Assembly (NCBI GenBank): GCA_032207245.1 | Contig: CM063502.1 | Location: 133,203,205 to 133,267,204, forward strand | Length of the DNA: 64,000 nucleotides | Direction: 5' to 3' | DNA from: Pardosa pseudoannulata | Lineage: Eukaryota > Arthropoda > Arachnida > Araneae > Lycosidae | Shown here: piece after piece, positions 45,773-56,999 of the stretch | Layout of the letters: each line of letters begins with the position of its first letter | Numbering within the stretch: the first letter of the stretch is position 1 | The notes under the pieces: model-generated | What the model saw: the letters and a program-made list of their open reading frames with translations, nothing else | What the model was told of the DNA's origin: nothing | Databases searched by the model: none | Program-made: the position numbers and the translations under genes

Positions 45773-46911
45773 CTACAAAAAAGTAAAATCAAATTAAATT
45801 ATATTTACTTTTTTTTCAAATAGCACAAAATGAAATGCAGTAAAACTTATATTAGCAGTCACTTCTGAATAATAACATTCCATCACTAGCAACCTCATTT
45901 TAATAGGACTGGACATCTTTCATAGAATTAAAAATTAACTTCTGCATAGCTCACAATAATCCCCTTCACTGTTTAAAATTGTTTTAATTTTTGAAGTATT
46001 CTATTATTTGCTTCTAGTGAAACTTAAAAATATATTTAACTTTTTCTATGGGGAAAAGTTATATAATGATGTAGTTTAAAATTATTATCGAAATATATAT
46101 ATAAAAAAATGACGTTATATTTCAAAATATAAGCATAATTAATAGAAAAGTAATTTTTCTTTATAAAAAATACCCCAAATTTGAAATGCGTGCAGGTGAA
46201 ATGAAAAAAAAAAATTAAATAAATACACGCTAGCAACATAAGTTACCAATAGTGAAAAAATGTTGACAAGCAAGTAAAATGGGTAGAATATATAACTTTT
46301 CTTGTATCAAGGTTATATTCAATATAGTCCAAAAGTACATTAAGAGATTAAAGTAATTATTCTTTTTCATTGTAATTTTTATGTGCTACTTATTTATTCA
46401 TAGCTGTCAACATATCAACTTTGAAAATCTTACAATTTCATATACTAAGCATGCAAGAAATTTCCATTTCATTCACAGTAAAATATACAGTAATCAATTG
46501 ATAAATTGATAGACAACTATCATTACAATAAAATTACTACTTGGATAAGTTAAAAATGGTAATATATGTCAGCAGTAGCAGTCTGACAGTCAAAAATTTA
46601 TTGGTCTGAGTATAAACTATTGAAAAAAGACATTTAATAGTTATGCAATATATTAATATTCAGTGAAAGGGTGATTTAGTATATTTAACTAATGTTGTTT
46701 ACTTAACCAATGTTAGGGTGATTTTTTTTTTTTTTTTGTTATCAGGTATTATAGGTTTAAACTGTAAATTACCTTTAGCTGAAAATTGACTGTATGGTCT
46801 ACAGTGAGTCAACAAAACACATAATATAAAATATTTTTAAAAATAAATTTAAAACTGAAGCAAGCATACATTAAAAATAAAATGCTATTTATAAGATCAG
46901 TGTACACATAC
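45773..46911 (-). other. SETD2: SETD2 intron (1.1 kb)
   Basis: AT-rich, with a poly-T run near 46722-46737. No exon is recognisable. Confidence 0.7.
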
Positions 46912-47199
46912 CTGCTGCTCTGGCTGTTGAGAAGTCTGGAATATTTGTGGAGGGTGTGAAGGTGGCATATACAGTGGTTTATCATACATATATTCATTGC
47001 TTGTATGTTGTGTTTCCTTTACATACACAGGATCAGAAGGTGTACAAACATTGACCTGCATAGGCACCATAGGTTGATGTGAATTGACATTTAAGTTCAT
47101 TAGAGATGGAGGAGGTAGGTTGCTATTTGCATATATATTAGTTGGATGTTCAGGAGCAACAGCTGGTGGGGGCATTCCAAGAAATGCTGGAGGTGGCAT
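46912..47199 (-). CDS. SETD2: SETD2, proline-rich exon
   Basis: Minus strand: acceptor TTTTCAG, then MPPPAFLGMPPPAVAPEHP, continuing Pro/Met/Asn/Gln-rich to QTSQQPEQQ and donor GTATGT. It is 96 codons and phase 0 at both ends, joining smoothly to the WW exon. It is disordered and low in complexity, as expected for the region N-terminal to the WW domain. The assignment rests on position, splice sites and phase more than on sequence conservation. Confidence 0.82.
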
Positions 47200-47827
47200 C
47201 TGAAAATAAGAAGTGATTATGAACTATACAGTAATCAATGCATAAAAATAAATTATACATAATTTAACAATTTAGGATGGGAATATCAACTTTTATAAGT
47301 GTAAATTAACAATTCTAAAATTTAGTATGCATTCATTGGTATTTACAAATTAATGCCATAATATGGTCGTGGTTCTCTCTTACTCAAACAAACAATTACT
47401 TCTTATGAATTTTATCATGCTTATAATAATTAACAATTTTAAACGAGTAAAAAAAATCAAATTTAAAAGACAAAAATTAATAAAGACATTTCAAAAACTC
47501 AATTTAGAATATTCTGAACATAAAAAAAACTTTTATAATATCAAAACAAATTTTGTCAAAATGTAATACTGATTAAGAGGTTGAAATTAACAAGGTGATA
47601 TGCTTATTATCTCATTTAATTTGAAAATAGCATACTGAGAAGTTAATTACATCTACCTGCAATGAACCATGTTAAATTGATTTTAGTTATTCATGGATGC
47701 ATAGAATGAATTTGAAGAATATAGGAAAACCAAACAAATAGAAATGACATACTAGTAATGAAACTAATAGAAAAATCTTTAATAAGCCAAATATAAAGCA
47801 ATTAAGAATAAAACATGCAAACCATAC
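47200..47827 (-). other. SETD2: SETD2 intron (0.6 kb)
   Basis: AT-rich intron between two in-phase exons; nothing else recognised. A 191-aa minus frame overlapping it is read-through from the upstream exon. Confidence 0.7.
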
Positions 47828-48167
47828 CTTGAAATTTTCAGTATGAGGTGGATAAAGCATATTATTTGGAGCTGGAGTATAAACTGGTGGAATAGCTTCA
47901 GGTACTTTTTGAGGTGGTACTGTACATATGCCACTTTGTGGAGGTGCAGGGTTTGGTAATAAAGCTGGTGGGGGTTGATAAATATAATGCAGATTAGATT
48001 CTCTTTCACTACTAGGATAATTATAATTATCATTATTTGATACTTTGTAATCATTATGGGTTGTAACAGTATAAAGAATGTGTTTTTGAACATTTTTTCG
48101 TCTATGCTGCATCTTAGAAAATAGAGAGCGTTTTTCTTCTTTTATCCTTGATGATGAATGAGAATAC
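47828..48167 (-). CDS. SETD2: SETD2, most upstream exon seen in the window
   Basis: Minus strand: acceptor TTATCTAG, one base completing a split codon, then YSHSSSRIKEEKRSLFSKMQ, then a Tyr/Asn/Pro-rich stretch (IYQPPPALLPNPAPPQSG, YTPAPNNMLYPPHTENFK) and donor GTATGG. It is 340 bases, ending in phase 0. The upstream exon must end after the second base of a codon. That exon, and those for the AWS, SET and post-SET catalytic domains that trimethylate histone H3 Lys36, are not found up to 64000. I cannot exclude that the catalytic part is lost. Confidence 0.8.
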
Positions 48168-48871
48168 CTAGATAAGAAAAATATGAATGATAATAAGTAC
48201 AAATGTTTTACATGAACCATACTTAAAATGCGTTTTTTACATAGATATAAAATTATTTTCAAAAATGGATAAAATTAAGAAGGCATTTGAAAAATCGATG
48301 GTGATGGCAAATTTTAAAAATTACAACCATCCATAAAATTTATAGAGTATTTATTGCCTAACTACAATATTTATTAAGCATGGAACAAAATTACAACTAT
48401 ATACTACTTCATTTTTGTTTTCTAGTGTAATCTTCTAGAATTAATAAACAATAAAACATAGTTTACCTAAATCAATTTGATTTTTAAATTTCAAAAAGAT
48501 TCTTGATGTTTTGGATAAATGTACTAAAGCAAATGTAGCTATTGTAACGAAAATATGTAATAATATAAAATGAGTTTTTTCCTCCTAATGCAGGGGCATC
48601 CTGAAATGGTTAAGAGTATAACATACAACTCCTTTTCATGGTAGGAATTTCTTTCATATGATACTTGAAAATCTACATCAAGTGAATGTCATATCTTTAA
48701 AGTGACACAGAAATCTCGAAATTTTAGATGCTCCCTAGAACTTTGTGCTGAGTAAGAAAAAAGATATTTTTTTTATTGATCAACTGACTATGACCATCAA
48801 AAAATGGCTTCATCAATGTACAGAAAAGTTCCAGAGGGATTCATGATAGTTACAGGATTTTGTTACCATGA
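48168..48871 (-). other. Probable SETD2 intron, no recognised feature
   Basis: AT-rich DNA between the upstream-most exon and the transposon at 48879. No exon is recognisable. Confidence 0.5.
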
Positions 48872-50740
48872 CAAATAACAGGAATGTTGCGCCCCTTCAA
48901 GCATTTCGGAGCAGCAAAACTTTAAATTTGGAGCAGGAAAAAGCATTTTTGTAGCAGCAAAACTTTAAATTTAGAGCAGGAGAAAGCATTTTCGTAGCAG
49001 TCAAAATCTTGATTTGGAGCAGGATATAGTGTTTTTGTAGCAGTTAAAGTAACGATTTAAGAAATAAACTTAAGTTTTTGAATGATTGGTTAATAGCATT
49101 CGGAATGGCCAAATATTCAATAATTTCTGATATGGTTTGTTGGTTTTGTATATGCAATATACATATATTTCTATGTAATTAGTATAGTCATATAAAAATT
49201 ATAACAAAGTATTAGCAGTAAAAACTAAAGCTGGAGAATTACTAGTAAGGTTCCTTATTACAGCTTCAGTACGAATTTATTTTTTAACAAGAAAGCATTC
49301 TTTACAGCATGATGCTTAAAGAGTTATTACACATGATTACAAGCAATATCAGTAGTATATTTACTTTTCATTTACAAAATCACATGAAATAGTACTAAAA
49401 AAGGACCGGACAGGAGAAGAAAGCCATCATTTTCCCTTCAATGTAATGTAAAAGATATATCAAGTGTTTTTTGGTCACAATCATAAAGAATGTACTTAGT
49501 GGTAAAGATAATTTTATCTTTCAACATGTTGGCTGAGTTCTGACCATGGATTAGTTCACAGAGGAGAATAATTCACAAGGTGGGAAGAACATCACTACTG
49601 CATGACAAAAGACAGTACTTACAGATGAAGATACAAATGCCCTTTAAAGATTAAGAGGTGTAAATAGAAGATAAAATTAACAGCAAAAAATAGATGAAGT
49701 TTTGTGCATTGCTACTCCAGCCTTTAAAAGTTATTTTGATGAGTTTCGTCTCTCCATTTATTGCAAAACAATTGATAAACCTAAAAATCCCAATTCGAAG
49801 TAAAATTTTTTTTTTAAATTTTACTTGGGAAATAAAATGATAAAATATTTTACATAAACAACTTCAGCAAGGTGATACATAAGACTTCTCCCCCTAATGC
49901 TCTTTCAAGAATAAATTACCCAGGGTGGTCATAAAATATGCACTCCAATATTCCCTCATTTCTAAATTATTTTTCTAAAATAATTGTATTTAAACTACTT
50001 TATTTTAAATTAACTAAATATAATTAAAAACTGAAAAATAATGAGACAAAATGAAGCTTTCAATGCTGATATGAGTAATTTTAGGCATCCAATTACAACT
50101 GTTATATTAAATAATTAGCTATTTAAATATTTAAGGTATCCGTCTACATTTGGAGAACTTTTTTCTTTAAATGTAGAAACTAGTTCATGTTTTTATATTA
50201 TTTTTTATATTATCATAGAGAATTGCACTTAAAAAATTTATTCATGGAGAAGTTTTTATAAAATTTCTAATAAATGAAGAAAATTTAGTAAAAAAATTGG
50301 GTTTTTTCAAAAGGTCTAATCTTTTAATAAATTAAATTATTTCAAGATTTTTGATGCAACATATTTCTTATACACTGGACTAGTGAATCACCTAAAATCT
50401 TTGCTTACATTTGGCAAAAAATTTCGGTCCTTCAAAATCATACACATTGAATTTTTAATGAATTTTCATTACCTTTATATCTAACTATGAGTGTAAAATC
50501 ATTAAAAATTATCAAACTTTAAAGCTTTAAGGTCATTTACTAGTAAATATTATCAAAAGCATTCATAATAATTTTCAACAAAATATTTTAAGAACTTTTT
50601 GAGAAAATGCATTTCAAGTTTCAATATTTTATTAAAAATACTATTCTGAGAAAAACGCATTTGAAGTTTATGAAAGCAACTTTAACTATTAAAAAATTAA
50701 AATACATGTTTAAAATTCCCCACACTTTTTTGTTTCTTAA

Positions 50741-50862
50741 CATTACGTTTCAGGAAGAGTATTGGTCCCCCAGGGGATGAAAATTTCATATCAAGTGATG
50801 ATAGTCTCACCAATAAACGAATTTCTTTCCAATTTCGAAAAAGTTCGAAATAGCAAGATTTA

Positions 50863-50864
<2 letters not shown>
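50741..50864 (+). repeat. 124-base direct repeat, unit 1, followed by poly-A
   Basis: CATTACGTTTCAGGAAGAGT... to ...AGCAAGATTTACA, then about 40 A (50865-50905). It matches 52317-52440 with three visible substitutions. Confidence 0.9.
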
Positions 50865-50911
<47 letters not shown>

Positions 50912-51666
50912 AGGAATTTATAATTGCCAAGTTGCTAATTATTAAAAATACTGGAAAAATGTTTAAACTATTCTTCAGGAAAGTTTAAAAATTTTGTCCA
51001 AAAATGCTCTTTAAATTCACAACTTCCGGTTCCGAAGTCGCTACTTCCGTTTTGTTTTGACAGCTGTCACTGATGTTTAATAAAGCTGTAACTTTTCTTT
51101 AAAATGCCGTAGAGACAAAACAGAAACAGATTTAGAAGCCTAAAAGTTGAAATTTTACAATAGAGAAATAAAAAAAAAATATGATTTTTGGCAAAAAAAT
51201 GACGTTTTTAAAGACGGATGATGTATGATGATTAGTTATTAAAAATTATTCATCTTATTTTTCTCTAACTTTATTTATTTTAATTTCGCTGTATTATTTT
51301 AAAATTAGTCAGCATCCTTTTATATCCTTTACGAGATGCTATAATAAATTTGCATTTCACTACAGTATGCATTAAGACTGGGCGATGTATCGATATATCG
51401 TGAAATATCGATAAAGAGTACTCCATCGCGACACTGATTTCCAAACTTTGAGTTCGGATCAAGATGTGAACGAACTCTTATATAGCTAAACTGATCGGAG
51501 AACTCTGATGTGAAATCGTCTTTCCAATATCATGACAGTATTAGAGTATACGAGGTATAGTGTTCCTAAAAGTCACGTTCCGACATATAAACATAATCTT
51601 TTCGATTTTACAACTTCTAGTTACAAAGCACATGCGTAATAAAACGTCCTTTTATATAAACGCCAA

Positions 51667-51836
51667 ACGACGGCCGAATGGATAAAGCGTTGCTATTCGG
51701 TACCGGAATTCGCGGTTTCGAATCCCACTATTGGTATGGATATTCGTAGTCATTCGAATCCGCTTTAAGCAGAAGGTGACGGTCTCATTAGCCCTTGTAT
51801 AGCGGAACAGTAGACCGTAGCATTCCAACTAACTGA
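51667..51836 (+). repeat. tRNA-derived SINE, second full-length copy
   Basis: Same family as 16677-16853: A box CGGCCGAATGGATAAAGCG, B box GGTTTCGAATCC, then GCTTTAAGCAGAAGG, CGGTCTCATTAGCCC and a CAGTAGACCGTAGCATTCCAAC tail. It is clearly diverged from the first copy. The target duplication was not resolved. Confidence 0.85.
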
Positions 51837-52316
51837 TATTTGAACATCATCTGTCCGATTTTGCGACACTGAGAGAGAAACATGCGGTATATCAGGGAAC
51901 AGCAATTTATCTACATCGCGAAATCGTTATTTCATCCTAATTGAAGAATCCCGATAAACATTAGAAATAAATAAAAGAGAGAGACGCACGGAAATGAGGA
52001 AAACCTCGACGATTCACAAATACGGAACTTCAATCGCGAGAGGTTGGGTGGGGTCTGCGTCAAGATATTTTTGTGACACGTTTGTATGGAAAAGTTATAT
52101 TAACTTCCGCATCCGGCCAGTGCAGGAAATTCTTGTTGTGACATGTTTGTGCAGGCTCATTTCAAACGAATTTTTTCCCGGTGGTAAAGAGCGGAAAACT
52201 GTAAATTGACTTTACAAAAAATAAAATAAATTTAAAAAATAATTAAATCTGAATATTCTAGATTGTTCAATTTCCATATTTTCCCGATCTGATTACTATT
52301 TTTAATAGGCTCCAAA

Positions 52317-52440
52317 CATTACGTTTCGGGAAGAGTATTGGTCCCCCAGAGGATGAAAATTTCATATCAAGTGATGATAGTCTCACCAATAAACGAATTT
52401 CTTTCCAATTTCGAAAAAGTTAGAAATAGCAAGATTTACA
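52317..52440 (+). repeat. 124-base direct repeat, unit 2, followed by poly-A and (AAAT)n
   Basis: Second unit of the repeat at 50741-50864, same orientation, 1.58 kb away. It is followed by an A-run and (AAAT)n. Both units then continue with AAAGGAATT. Confidence 0.9.
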
Positions 52441-52924
52441 AGATTAAAAAAAAAAAAAAAAAAAAAAAAAAATAAATAAATAAATAAATAAATAAAGGAA
52501 TTGGAAATTTCCACAGGCGCACTAAAATTTGCAAAAAAAAAAAAGGAGAGCAGAAATCGGCTGTAGAAATCAAGTAGAACTTCACCAAAAAGCGGAAAAT
52601 TTCTATCGCTGTACATGCTATAAACGTATTTCTTTTCTTGAGTCTGTAGTACGAAACAGTAGCAGTATGTCTGAAGAATGAAATTCTTTCTTCTTATTTC
52701 ATGCACTTTTACCTGACAAAGTAAGTAGGAAAAATAAATATGACATATTCACTCTAAAGTCTACTATTCAGCGACATTCGGCGGGAAAAATTCGTCTTAG
52801 CTTCGTAGAACTAACGTAATTACTAAACGTTCAAAAACTGCAAAAATTTGTAAAATGACGCAGTTTCGGCGCAATTTCTGCTAAAATACCGTTTTTGGAG
52901 CAGCGGCAACATCCCTGCAAATAA

Positions 52925-53208
52925 TAGTAATAATAATAATAAAAAATGAAGTAATGTAAAAATGATTTCAATCTACTACCAACAGAACAATTAGAATAAA
53001 TTTTTGCAGATGAAATTTTATCCTAACTTTTCATATTAAGGCTGGAATCAATAAAAATATCCATATAGTTAAGCTTTTATGTGGACAAAGACAACTGATA
53101 CTTATTTAGTAAAGAAAGAATTGAAACAGGAATAAAATGTTATATTCCAACTAATGAAATATGTATAAAAATTACCTGAAACTTCTCCTATATACTTTAT
53201 ATTGTCTG
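52925..53208. other. AT-rich spacer
   Basis: Noncoding DNA between transposon copy 2 and the next Gypsy copy. Confidence 0.5.
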
Positions 53209-53428
53209 TGTAATGTATCTGGCAACAGCCAGAATAAAAGAACTCTGTATTAATTGGAATCTGGCAACACCAGATAGATAGAGAGAATATCAAGAGAATT
53301 AATTCTGTTTTGGGTTAAGAACATGAGAACAATAACTTCAAGCTTAAAATGTACATATAACGTGATTTGTGAATAAATTTGTTTTCGTGAACATCTGCAT
53401 CTTATATTAAGGCCCCCAAAACACTACA
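53209..53428 (+). repeat. 5' LTR of second Gypsy copy (220 bp)
   Basis: TGTAATGTATCTGGCAACAG to ACACTACA, seven bases longer than the LTR at 22445, mainly because of an inserted CAAGAGAATT-like stretch. The downstream primer-site region reads TTTTGGACACGAGG, a small change from copy 1. Confidence 0.9.
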
Positions 53429-53470
53429 TTTTGGACACGAGGATATAAAAAAGAACAGAAGTGAAGCATC

Positions 53471-54751
53471 ATGTCAACAGAAACTAAAACGATTGATTTA
53501 TCAAAGTTTATTTTCAACGAATTTTGTCCAGGTAAGGATGATATACGATATTATTTTAGACGTTTTGAACTTGAAATAAGAGTATTTCGTATAACTGAAG
53601 ATGCAGATAAACGAGATTTAATTTTACGTTGTATGGGATCTTGTTTATTTAAATTAGTGAATGATAATTTTGATCCTATTTCTCATGACGAAAAAACTTA
53701 TTCTGAAATCAAAGATTTTTTGGAACAGCATTTTAAACCGGCAACAAACATCCATGCCGAAAGAACAAAATTTTCCCAACATTTTCGCCGTAACGGTGAA
53801 TCAATAGCTGAATTTATTGCTGCTTTACGAACTCTTGCAGTAAACTGTAAATTTAAGAATTCTTTAGATGAACGTTTAAGAGATCAATTAATATTGGGTA
53901 TCAATGATTCCTGAATACAAGAACATTTGTTTCGTGAGCATTCTGATGAAATAGCAACTTTTAATCAGATCGAGAAGTCGGCTTTAAATTATGAATCTGC
54001 GTATATCAATCGAGAAACTATTGAATCTGTTATAGATTCCGAACATAAAAACCCAGTTAAAAGTGTGAATAAAATAAATGCGTCAACTCAGAATGTAAAG
54101 AAAAACAATTTCAATGCCGGCGCCAAACCCACCACTTTCAAAACCAAACCAAAAGTTCACGGCGAGATGGAACATAATAAATTCCGAATAGATAAGCGAA
54201 CTGTCTGCATTCGATGTGGGAAAAGTAAACATTCGAAAGGGGAGAAATGTAGAGCTGAATTAGCCACTTGCCGCAGTTGTCATACTAAAGGACATTTTGA
54301 AAAAGTATGTGTACGATCTGGGAAAGCAGAATTTGTTCATCATATTTTTCACATAAGCAATGATAACAAATATCAGGTTAGAGCTGTAATTAACAAGAAA
54401 GAAATTGATTTTCAGTACGATACTGGATCTGGAAAATCTATAATACCTGAAAGCTTTTATAAAATAATTGGGAAACCAAAACTTTTAAAATCTAAACAAC
54501 TAATTGCCTATCCTGATAAAACGATTTCAACACTGGGAGACATTAAAGTGAAAATCAAAATCGGATCAAAATCGGAAGATTGTTTACTTACAGTGGCACC
54601 AGGTAACAGTGTACCTATATTAGGCAAGGATTTGATGGAAGTATTCCATTTAAAACCAAAATTTGAGGTAAATATATTGATAAAAATGTTTGAACTCTTG
54701 AATCACAACTTCTTGAAGGTTCTGCTGATATATTTGATCAAACTGAAATAG
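53471..54751 (+). pseudogene. Gypsy gag-protease, second copy, broken
   Basis: Begins MSTETKTIDLSKFIFN. A TGA at 53912-53914 replaces the CGA (Arg) that copy 1 has after GINDS. The reading resumes at 53927 in the same frame to 54751, with the zinc knuckle CRSCHTKGHFEKVC and the protease motif YDTGSGKSIIPESF intact. A frameshift near 54670 changes the end of the protease region. The rest is nearly collinear with copy 1. Confidence 0.92.
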
Positions 54752-55119
54752 GTACAGTTCGAAGTTTTGAGACGGTCATCAGGTTACATGATAACGCACG
54801 CAAAACCAGTAATCTGTAAGGCTCGATCTGTTCCATATGAGCTTCAACCTGCTGCCGATAAAGAAATTGATCGTTTGATAGAAAATGGCACTTTAGAAAG
54901 TGTTAATATTAACGAGCAAACAATACAATGGACATCACCAGTTGTTTACGTGACAAAGAAAAATGATCAAATTAGATTATGCGGCGATTTTAAGTCCACG
55001 ATAAACAAACATATGATAACTGAACAATATCCGTATCCAACATTCGAAGATATTGTTTCTAAATTAAACGTTTGCACAATTTTTAGTATAATTGATTTAA
55101 AGGATGCATTTTTGCAAGT
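54752..55119 (+). pseudogene. Gypsy reverse transcriptase N-terminal fragment
   Basis: Frame 54767-55159: IENGTLESVNINEQT, GDFKSTINKHM and IDLKDAFLQV, the same RT part as at 24090-24345 in copy 1. It is cut just before the region with the catalytic Asp pair. The final 13 codons of the open frame are read through into the following insertion. Confidence 0.9.
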
Positions 55120-55811
55120 TCAGTGGTGGAACAGCAGTAAGAGCATTTTGGAGCAGTAAATTTCGCATTTTGGAGCAGACATGGTTAGTGATTTTGGAGC
55201 ATTTTGAGAAGATGTAGTTAAGGCTTTTGGAGCAATTAGCGAAAGGGTGGCAAAAGGCGATTTTAATTTTAATTTTTTTTAAACATTATGCAATAAATAA
55301 AATATATCAATTTGGGCTAATGAAACTTCTATCTTATGAGGCTATTCTAATAAAAAAAAAAAAAGAAAATTTTAAATTGTATTTATTTTTCGAGCTAATA
55401 TGTAAAAAATGGTATATGTAAGTATTTTTAGTATTTATATAGCACTTATAAAAGGTATAGTAATAATTAACTTACTTAACCCATCCACCGACCACCCTCC
55501 CCACCTTTTTCCCTTTCAAAACAGTCACCCTTTTCGTAAATTCCAGACGGAACTTACCGTACCATACTAGAGTTGCCTGTTTAAAAGTTGTCAGGCTACT
55601 TTTAAGTTATTTTCCCTGCAAGGTAAAGGAGTTCCGTTACGCAAAATTAGTTTCTTTCATTTATTATCGCTTTGCAATATTTTTTTTCCCTCAAAAGTGT
55701 GTTATACGAGTGCAAACGAGAAGGGGTCGACAGGTCCGTTTTCGAATAGGAATTCGCTGTCGAACCCCCCCCCCCCGTCGACGCGTCCGTTCAATGGGTT
55801 AAGCCACCAAT
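55120..55811. repeat. GGAGCAG-rich insertion with possible hAT-like ends
   Basis: Begins CAGTGGTGGAACAGC followed by repeated ATTTTGGAGCAG units (55143-55235), related in style to the CAGGGATG transposons. A possible right end is CCACCAATG at 55803-55811, whose complement CATTGGTGG matches the left end in eight of nine bases. The 3' half is GC-richer and includes a C13 run (55766-55778). No target duplication is seen, and the Gypsy sequence does not resume after it, so the right boundary is uncertain. Confidence 0.4.
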
Positions 55812-55829
55812 GTCAGATTGCAAATGTTA

Positions 55830-56200
55830 AAGTAGTCAGCATTTAAATATTTTTTTTGTTCCTTAAAAACATGGTGCTTTAATGTAATTTTTCTACTAAT
55901 AAAGATTTTAAAGTATCACATTCTTATACAATTTTTAAAAGTTATATACAATGCAGACACAGAAGTCAAAATTTTATGAAAAAAGAAGGAAAAAATGAGA
56001 AAAATGCTAAAAAGAGGAAGTTAAATAATTATCAAAAAGAATGTTATGATTTACTTAATGCAAAAACAAGTGCCTAAATATGAAATATGGAAGTATCTAT
56101 ATAATTTTTTATCAATATAAACAAGTACTCAAGTTTCCTAGTAAAAAAAAATATTTAAAATAGATTCAAATGAGATGCTTCTTCAATGTGCCTAATTAAA
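55830..56200. repeat. Diverged direct duplication, unit 1
   Basis: Landmarks GCAGACACAGAAGT, GAAGGAAAAAATGAG, TTACTTAATGCAAAAACAAG, AAATATGAAATATG and AATATAAACAAGTACTC recur in the same order at 57080-57340. Weak remnants of a reading frame (NAKTSA / MQKQVPKYEI-like) exist in more than one frame, but no protein family is recognised. Confidence 0.6.
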
Positions 56201-56999
56201 AAAAATTAATTTACCAACACAGTTGAACTTTATTATATAAAACTTTGAGTAACCATATTGTTTGTTGTACTTGAACCTTTAAGAAAAATGCTAGATCTCA
56301 GAAAATTATAACTTGTATAAGATTTACATAAGATTACATATTATCTTATATAAGATTTATAAAAATAGTATCATTAATGATTTTAATTGACTAAAACCAA
56401 ACAACTGAAAGATTGAATATAGAATGACCAAAAATGTAGACAAATTCAAAACTAGTTTTGTCTTTAGTTACTGCTTACTATTTTAATACTGAATTAATTT
56501 ATAATCTTACACAGATGTGATCCCAGTATCAAGATAGTTTAAGGAATTTCTTTGTCCAGTACAGCGAAAAACATTTTATTTCCTTGAGTGGCTGGACAAG
56601 ATGTTATTAATTTCATGCACTTTACTTTTAAACCTAGAAACATATATTTAAATCTGTTTTCATACTTGCAAAAAAGTTTTATAAAAAATGAATTAATAAA
56701 AACTTAGTAAATGATTGAAAGAAAGGATCCTTCTACCTCATTCCTAAGATTCACTATAAATGTCTAAAATGGAGATACGTCATTTATGGATAAATTAGCA
56801 TTGTAAACAAAAGGAAAATCATGAGATCAAAAGTTTCATTTGTTATAAGCTGATTTCTTAAAATAGGGATTTCAACAGTACATCAATAATTTAAAAGTTG
56901 TTTCAAATAGCAAAGCTTTAAAAATGCTTCTAAACAGAACTTGAAAACTTTGTAACAGCAAAATTTGTTATTAACTAGTTTGTAAAATTCTATTAATTT
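56201..56999. other. AT-rich DNA, no gene recognised
   Basis: Noncoding AT-rich sequence between the two duplication units. Confidence 0.5.

Larger units (their letters stand above)
49955..52613. repeat. Sequence inserted in transposon copy 2 (2.7 kb), identity unknown
   Basis: Absent from copy 1 at the equivalent point (about 17053-17055). It contains a duplicated 124-base unit followed by poly-A (50741 and 52317), a SINE (51667-51836), and a GGGCGATGTATCGATATATCG stretch (51380-51400) typical of the ends of some DNA transposons. The open frames in it are short or poly-Phe artefacts of A-runs. It may be several nested insertions. Confidence 0.5.
48879..52917 (+). mobile_element. Non-autonomous CAGGGATG-ended transposon, copy 2, with internal insertions
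   Basis: Starts CAGGAATGTTGCG and ends GCAACATCCCTG, flanked on both sides by the direct repeat CAAATAA (48872-48878 and 52918-52924). The left 1.08 kb (48879-49954) and right 0.3 kb (52614-52917) align with copy 1 (15687-17420). The 2.66 kb between them has no counterpart in copy 1 and holds a SINE, two poly-A-ended repeat units and other DNA. Repeated GGAGCAGGA units near 48910-49025 are the family's hallmark. It lies in the presumed SETD2 intron. Confidence 0.8.
53209..55119 (+). mobile_element. Gypsy-type LTR retrotransposon, second copy of the 22445 family, 3'-truncated
   Basis: The LTR (53209-53428) and coding sequence align closely with 22445-24340, with scattered substitutions. The alignment stops in the RT domain at 55110-55119, where unrelated sequence starting CAGTGGTGGAAC takes over. 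No continuation of pol or 3' LTR is found up to the window end. The element is in + orientation, antisense to SETD2. Confidence 0.9.

Noticed and set aside
47687..48262. 191-aa minus frame as a separate gene
   Set aside because: The middle is the SETD2 exon 47828-48167. The two ends are intron read-through beyond a clear acceptor and donor.
50697..50930. 77-aa frame with a poly-Phe stretch
   Set aside because: Produced by the poly-A tract on the other strand; the frame at 52383-52706 is the same artefact.
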